Assembly: GCA_001796415.1 (NCBI GenBank)
Contig: MGML01000070.1
Span: 1-9,926, forward strand
Direction of reading: 5' to 3'
Length of the DNA: 9,926 bases
Source of the DNA: Chloroflexi bacterium RBG_13_46_14
GTDB taxonomy: Bacteria; Chloroflexota; Dehalococcoidia; Dehalococcoidales; UBA2162
Numbering within the stretch: position 1 is the first letter of the stretch; each line of letters begins with the position of its first letter. Shown here piece by piece: positions 6,301 through 9,926 of this stretch. Made by a program: the position numbers and the translations under genes. Below the pieces are notes generated by a model that had not been told where the DNA came from, searched no databases, and was given only the letters and a program-made list of their open reading frames with translations.

Positions 6301-8262
6301 TTATTCTGCCGGCCTGAATGCATCTATTGCCGGTATCAGTAAATTGTCAAAATAATAGGGATGGTCGTCGGGAACACAGGTAAAGAGCACGAAGTAGGTG
6401 ATTCCTTCTTCTTCCGCCAGAGCGATATTGATCACCATACCGAGTATTTTTTCCTGGTAGATCGCCCACTCGAGACCATTAGCCTTCCGGCCGGACACTT
6501 TTTGAAGGTTTTCTTCCATACCGAATGAGTCTTTGAGTACACCGAGGATAGTATCCGCATCCATACCCGGTATTGCCTGCTGTCCCAGGGCGGTTATACC
6601 CAGCCCGGATCTGGCATAGACTCCGGGCGTGATTTCAGGCCAGTTTTCCGGGATAACGCCTTTAATACCAAATAAGGTGTTAGTGAACGGCACGAGGTTA
6701 ACGTCGAGAACGATATACTCCGGAGGTTCGATCTCCGCCAGGCATGTCCTATCCGGTTCCGAGTAGGGATTATCGAGAAATTCCAGGGCTATATCCAACG
6801 GACATTCAGTGCCGGAAACAAGCACGTCATGACCCAGTCCCGGAAACTCGAAAAACCAGCTATTGGTCAGCGTTTCAGATGCCAGTTTCCCCCAGGCAGG
6901 TGGCGTAATGGGATCGAATTCCCCGGAAAGTATCAGAGTGGGGATATCACTGGGGACAGGCTCATTTTCAATGGGATCGGGTCTTGTGTTGGTCCAGTAT
7001 TCACATATGGCGAGTGATGATTCTCCCAGGCTACCCTCCAGGTATTCCCGGATCTCCGGGTATTCTTCTAATGACGCGGTAATTTCCTCCTGCGAACTGA
7101 AAGGCAGTTCCTCGGCGCACTGTACAGAGTAATGCATGCCGGTACTCCTGAGTTCCATATCCAGCAGGTTAGAACCTGCGAGAAGTGCCAGCATACTATA
7201 CTTACCGGCTTTTGCATCAAAAATAACCTTGGGAACCAGAGGAATGATTTCGGTCGAATATAATGTCGATATTATAAAGTTAAAGAAGTTATCCCCGGAC
7301 ATAAGAACATCGTATGATTCGCCGTTCAGAGGATGGATTGCAGTGAACCTGGCCGGTGAATCGTTCAGTTGATCGATCGTATCGAACAACACTTCCTTCA
7401 GGTCAGGATAGGCGTTATTTGCGACAGGATTATCTGAACAGCTATCAAACAGGACATTTAATGCCCTGTCGAAGGCTGCCGGCATTTCCGAGTAAAGATC
7501 AGTCTGGAGTGGTACGGTGGAGTTGAGTATAACGCTCCTGATACCATCAGGATAGTCACGCATTGCGGTCAGAGCGAGACGGGTGCCGTATGATATGCCG
7601 AACAGGTTCCATTGATCGTAGCCTAAAGCAAGACGGAGATCGTTGAGGTCGGCGGCACTTTCTACGCTGTTATACGAAGAAAGATCTATACCCTGCTCTT
7701 TCAGACGTTCGTAGCATTCACGCGTTGCTTTATTTTCCAGTCCGATCGCTTCGTCACTTTCAAGATGCTGGTCGAGTAGTTCGTAGGCTAATTCGATAAG
7801 TTCTGGGCACTCCAGGGCGGGTTCAGAATATCCGGTACCGCGCTGGTCGAAAACGATCAGGTCGCGGTTGGCGGTCAGGGGGGCGAATCTCCTGTCAAAC
7901 GTAAGCGATACTGATTCGAGAGCATGTTCACCGGGGCCTCCGGCAAGGTAAACGATTGGATCGGGTTCAGGATTGCGGGATTTTGATTTGTATATGGCAA
8001 ACTGGATTTTTACCTGGTTTCCGTCGGGCAGGCTGCGATCTTCCGGAACGGTCATGCATCCGCATTCCACTTCCGTTCCCTGCGGAACGGAAAACTGACA
8101 GTCTACGATTTCATATTCGGGAATTGATTCGTCCTGTCCGGTCGGTTCATTAGTATGTTCGTTTTTTACCTCATCTTCGGTGTTTTTCTTACTGCAGGAT
8201 ACCATCAATAAGGTGAATACCAGTAAGCAACATACTATCAGTCTTAGAATTTTTATGGTCAT
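6301..8262 (-). CDS. Secreted TAP-like alpha/beta hydrolase lipoprotein
   Basis: A 653-residue alpha/beta hydrolase of the tripeptidyl aminopeptidase-like (TAP) family, probably a surface peptidase or esterase. Residues 1-23 are a lipoprotein signal with Cys23 as the anchor (MVSC), followed by an acidic linker. The oxyanion segment is YLAGGPG (105-111), then FDQRGTGYS (138-146). The nucleophile elbow GISYG places Ser224, SGEFDPITP (446-454) places Asp450, and PGLGHDVL (474-481) places His478, so the triad is complete. Several extracytoplasmic cysteines (55, 67, 69, 152, 183, 275, 382, 420, 487, 507) suggest disulphides. The canonical family end, a C-x-FL-x-NP-x-C-like segment at 487-507, is followed by an unusual extension of about 140 residues (515-653). 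The substrate is unknown; cleavage of N-terminal peptides or small esters is typical. Confidence 0.9.
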   Translation of the reverse strand: MTIKILRLIVCCLLVFTLLMVSCSKKNTEDEVKNEHTNEPTGQDESIPEYEIVDCQFSVPQGTEVECGCMTVPEDRSLPDGNQVKIQFAIYKSKSRNPEPDPIVYLAGGPGEHALESVSLTFDRRFAPLTANRDLIVFDQRGTGYSEPALECPELIELAYELLDQHLESDEAIGLENKATRECYERLKEQGIDLSSYNSVESAADLNDLRLALGYDQWNLFGISYGTRLALTAMRDYPDGIRSVILNSTVPLQTDLYSEMPAAFDRALNVLFDSCSDNPVANNAYPDLKEVLFDTIDQLNDSPARFTAIHPLNGESYDVLMSGDNFFNFIISTLYSTEIIPLVPKVIFDAKAGKYSMLALLAGSNLLDMELRSTGMHYSVQCAEELPFSSQEEITASLEEYPEIREYLEGSLGESSLAICEYWTNTRPDPIENEPVPSDIPTLILSGEFDPITPPAWGKLASETLTNSWFFEFPGLGHDVLVSGTECPLDIALEFLDNPYSEPDRTCLAEIEPPEYIVLDVNLVPFTNTLFGIKGVIPENWPEITPGVYARSGLGITALGQQAIPGMDADTILGVLKDSFGMEENLQKVSGRKANGLEWAIYQEKILGMVINIALAEEEGITYFVLFTCVPDDHPYYFDNLLIPAIDAFRPAE

Positions 8263-8336
8263 ATACCTGTCTCTTTCCAGCAGCTACCGGGAGATCGATT
8301 AATGTAAATAGAAATTTGTGAACAATATTTCATTTC

Positions 8337-8365
8337 AGTATATGAAGCGGTAAGAGTGATGTCAA
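8337..8365 (-). promoter_or_regulatory. Strong sigma70 promoter for the TAP-like hydrolase
   Basis: Minus-strand TTGACA (8365-8360), a 17-base spacer, and TATACT (8342-8337). The -35 is perfect and the -10 matches 5 of 6. The predicted start near 8330 gives a leader of about 67 bases. It lies in the 118-base gap behind the MFS gene, so the hydrolase can be expressed independently of that gene. Confidence 0.75.
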
Positions 8366-8380
8366 TATTTAGAGCGGCGA

Positions 8381-9598
8381 TCACTTGTTCATCCTGACTC
8401 TCCTGCCCCACCAGAAGAAACCGGCGGCAGCGATAAATCCGAAAGCAGAAATTGGCACCCAGACCAGGTTGGGAGTGTCGGTGAATGTATCCAGCAGGAT
8501 ACCTCCCAGCAGAGGAGCTAATGACATGCCTATTGTTTCACTCCATCCGAAAAAACCCATGTAGCGTCCTCGTTTCTCACGGGGAGCCAGTTCGCCGACT
8601 ACGGCGGTGGCTACCGGCGAAAAGACGATTTCACCGATAGTTACGATTATCATAGCCGTTAACGCCCAGGCGAAACCGGTCGTCCAGCCCATGTAGAGCC
8701 AGCCGATGCAGTACAGAAGGCTCCCCAGAATAAGAACGGTCGATTTCCTGAATCTGCTGATGACTAGAGCCACCGGATACTGGAATAAGACCACGAAGAG
8801 ACCATTGGCAGTGAGAAGCAGGCCGTATTCGGCTGTTGAGAATCCAAGCCTGTCGACGGTAAAGACGGACAACGTAGTTCCCAGGTGAGCCATGCAGAGG
8901 AAAACCAGGAGACATAAACCTGTAAACAACACGAATGTTTTGTTCTCTGCCGCAGAGAATATACTGCGGATCTCAATGCGTTCTGTTGTTTTACTCCATG
9001 ATTCTCTGAGAAAGAACAGGATTATCAGGAAAGCGATAGTATTCATCAGGACGGCCACGCCAAAGAGCCATGCATATGAGAGGAAGGTTGCCAGGTAGCC
9101 GCCGAGTGCCGGTCCGGACGCCCATCCGAGGTTTCGTCCGACGCGGAGTAGTCCATAGGTTTCTGTCAGCCTTTCTCTCTTCGAAAGATCGACCACCATT
9201 GCCGAAAGGGCTGGCCGCGATGTCATCCCGGCAGCCCTGCCGAGAATATAAACGAACAGAATCACCCATACAGGGGCAGAGTTAGCTATCATGACGATCA
9301 TACCGATATTATTGAGGATGTTTAAACTCATCGAAATAAGTATGATCCTTTTGCGGCCGTACCTGTCGGACAGGTAGCCGCCTATCATCTGCGTTACGGC
9401 CGAGACAAGTCCGCTGGCAAGGAATGCCGTGCCGACAAGCGTCATGGAAACACCGCGTTCCTGGTAGAGATAAAGTGACAGAAACGGGACGCAGGTAGAA
9501 AAGCCGGCGGCGTTGATAAGGTCGATTAAGGTAAGGGTCCATATCCCTTTATCGAATCGATTGAAAATATTCCGGTTAAATGTAGATAGCAGGCGCAT
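8381..9598 (-). CDS. MFS exporter, DHA1 drug:proton antiporter type
   Basis: A 405-residue, 12-helix major facilitator protein of the size and motif set of drug:H+ antiporters. Motif A is fully conserved as GGYLSDRYGRKR (73-84). Motif B is recognisable as GRAAGMTSRPALSAMVVD (120-137), including the membrane-embedded Arg121. The antiporter motif C appears as GRNLGWASGPALGG (154-167), and this motif separates exporters from symporters. The second-half counterpart is ELAPREKRGRYMGF (336-349). It should pump a hydrophobic small molecule out of the cell at the expense of the proton gradient; the substrate is not predictable. The start at 9598 gives a natural N-terminus (MRLLSTFNRNIF), though its ribosome binding site is poor. 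It shares no family-level similarity with the other MFS gene here beyond the superfamily motifs. Confidence 0.9.
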   Translation of the reverse strand: MRLLSTFNRNIFNRFDKGIWTLTLIDLINAAGFSTCVPFLSLYLYQERGVSMTLVGTAFLASGLVSAVTQMIGGYLSDRYGRKRIILISMSLNILNNIGMIVMIANSAPVWVILFVYILGRAAGMTSRPALSAMVVDLSKRERLTETYGLLRVGRNLGWASGPALGGYLATFLSYAWLFGVAVLMNTIAFLIILFFLRESWSKTTERIEIRSIFSAAENKTFVLFTGLCLLVFLCMAHLGTTLSVFTVDRLGFSTAEYGLLLTANGLFVVLFQYPVALVISRFRKSTVLILGSLLYCIGWLYMGWTTGFAWALTAMIIVTIGEIVFSPVATAVVGELAPREKRGRYMGFFGWSETIGMSLAPLLGGILLDTFTDTPNLVWVPISAFGFIAAAGFFWWGRRVRMNK

Positions 9599-9626
9599 AG
9601 GTATTTTTATCTTTCTGCTTTAGAGT

Positions 9627-9632
9627 ATTATA
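9627..9632 (-). promoter_or_regulatory. Candidate -10 box for the DHA1-type MFS gene
   Basis: A consensus TATAAT on the minus strand about 29 bases before the MFS start. I see no matching -35 hexamer at 16-18 bases, so this is either a weak or activator-dependent promoter, or chance. Confidence 0.35.
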
Positions 9633-9677
9633 CACGGGCGGCGAAAATACTTCCGAATATTTTCATTAATTATTGCC

Positions 9678-9706
9678 GCGGTGTCCCGACTCAGCCAGGA
9701 CACCGC
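9678..9706 (-). terminator. Hairpin after the methyltransferase gene, possible terminator
   Basis: GCGGTGTCC (9678-9686) pairs perfectly with GGACACCGC (9698-9706), giving a 9-bp GC-rich stem with an 11-base loop. It starts about 10 bases after the methyltransferase stop codon, as expected for a terminator, but the bases that follow on the minus strand (GGCAATAATTA) lack a U tract. Confidence 0.5.
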
Positions 9707-9716
9707 AATGCTTTGA

Positions 9717-9926
9717 TTACTTATACCCGACGGCTATCAGGTGCCTGGCCTTCTGGTTGTAAGAGCTGCCGTCAAGGTCGCCGAAGATTTCGACCCTGCT
9801 GAATCCGCAGCCGGTAAGAAGGGCGACTACCTCTGAACCTGCGTAGAGCCGGTGGGTAATTTCTCCTTCAATCCGTTCGCTGCCTTTTATCATTATCCAG
9901 CGATTCCACATCCAGCTCCAGTTATT
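9717..9926 (-). CDS. SAM-dependent methyltransferase, C-terminal part only
   Basis: The last 69 codons of a gene running in from beyond the right edge; the frame is open to the window end, so the Met at 9911 is internal and not the start. The visible sequence includes WSWMWNRWIMIKG, then an ITHRLYAGSEVVALLTGCGF helix and a VEIFGDLDGSSYN strand-turn, ending ARHLIAVGYK. This pattern matches the C-terminal substrate-facing end of class I methyltransferases of the Methyltransf_25/UbiE-like group: a helix with a GF turn, a strand with a GD(L/F)DG turn and a closing RHLIAVG strand. The SAM-binding motifs would lie outside the window. The substrate is unknown. Confidence 0.75.
   Translation of the reverse strand, partial: NNWSWMWNRWIMIKGSERIEGEITHRLYAGSEVVALLTGCGFSRVEIFGDLDGSSYNQKARHLIAVGYK

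Overview
This is a bacterial window with Shine-Dalgarno starts, sigma70-type promoters and a tRNA gene with encoded CCA. It carries eight complete protein genes, one partial gene cut by the right edge, and one tRNA. Base composition is near 50% GC and I see no abrupt shift that would mark an island. The mix of families recalls uncultured Chloroflexota, perhaps Dehalococcoidia: a DUF4349 lipoprotein with a PKD domain, a TAP-like hydrolase lipoprotein, several drug-type exporters, and a stand-alone CinA C-terminal domain paired with a Nudix enzyme. That placement rests on family memory, not on a marker gene, and is low to moderate in confidence.

Layout. Positions 54-953 (minus) hold a two-gene operon: a CinA C-terminal domain protein followed by a Nudix hydrolase. 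Both suggest nucleotide or NAD by-product clean-up. A 64-residue membrane protein (plus, 1042-1236) is divergent from it, and the two promoters overlap. A perfect 15-bp hairpin at 1240-1278 separates this gene from a convergent DUF4349-PKD envelope lipoprotein (minus, 1362-2546). Behind that lies an MFS transporter (minus, 2756-4093). Its strong promoter lies about 140 bases upstream, leaving a leader with a 12-bp hairpin and an overlapping alternative pairing. Positions 4245-4470 carry no supportable gene but do hold an orphan, very strong ribosome binding site. tRNA-Cys (4531-4605) is followed after 21 bases by an ABC-2 exporter operon (ATPase and permease, 4627-6291). The permease converges on a large secreted TAP-like alpha/beta hydrolase (minus, 6301-8262) that has its own consensus promoter. 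A second, DHA1-like MFS exporter (minus, 8381-9598) lies upstream of it, and the C-terminus of a SAM-dependent methyltransferase enters from the right edge (minus, 9717-9926).

How the genes relate. Three exporters (two MFS, one ABC-2) and two surface lipoproteins within about 8 kb make this an envelope and efflux-flavoured chromosomal region. Apart from the cinA-nudix pair and the ABC pair, each gene appears to be its own transcription unit. I see no phage, IS, CRISPR or toxin-antitoxin genes. I found no convincing new multi-gene system. The best leads are regulatory (the MFS leader, the orphan ribosome binding site, overlapping divergent promoters, tRNA-ABC linkage) and architectural (PKD insertion in a DUF4349 protein, and a C-terminal extension on the hydrolase).
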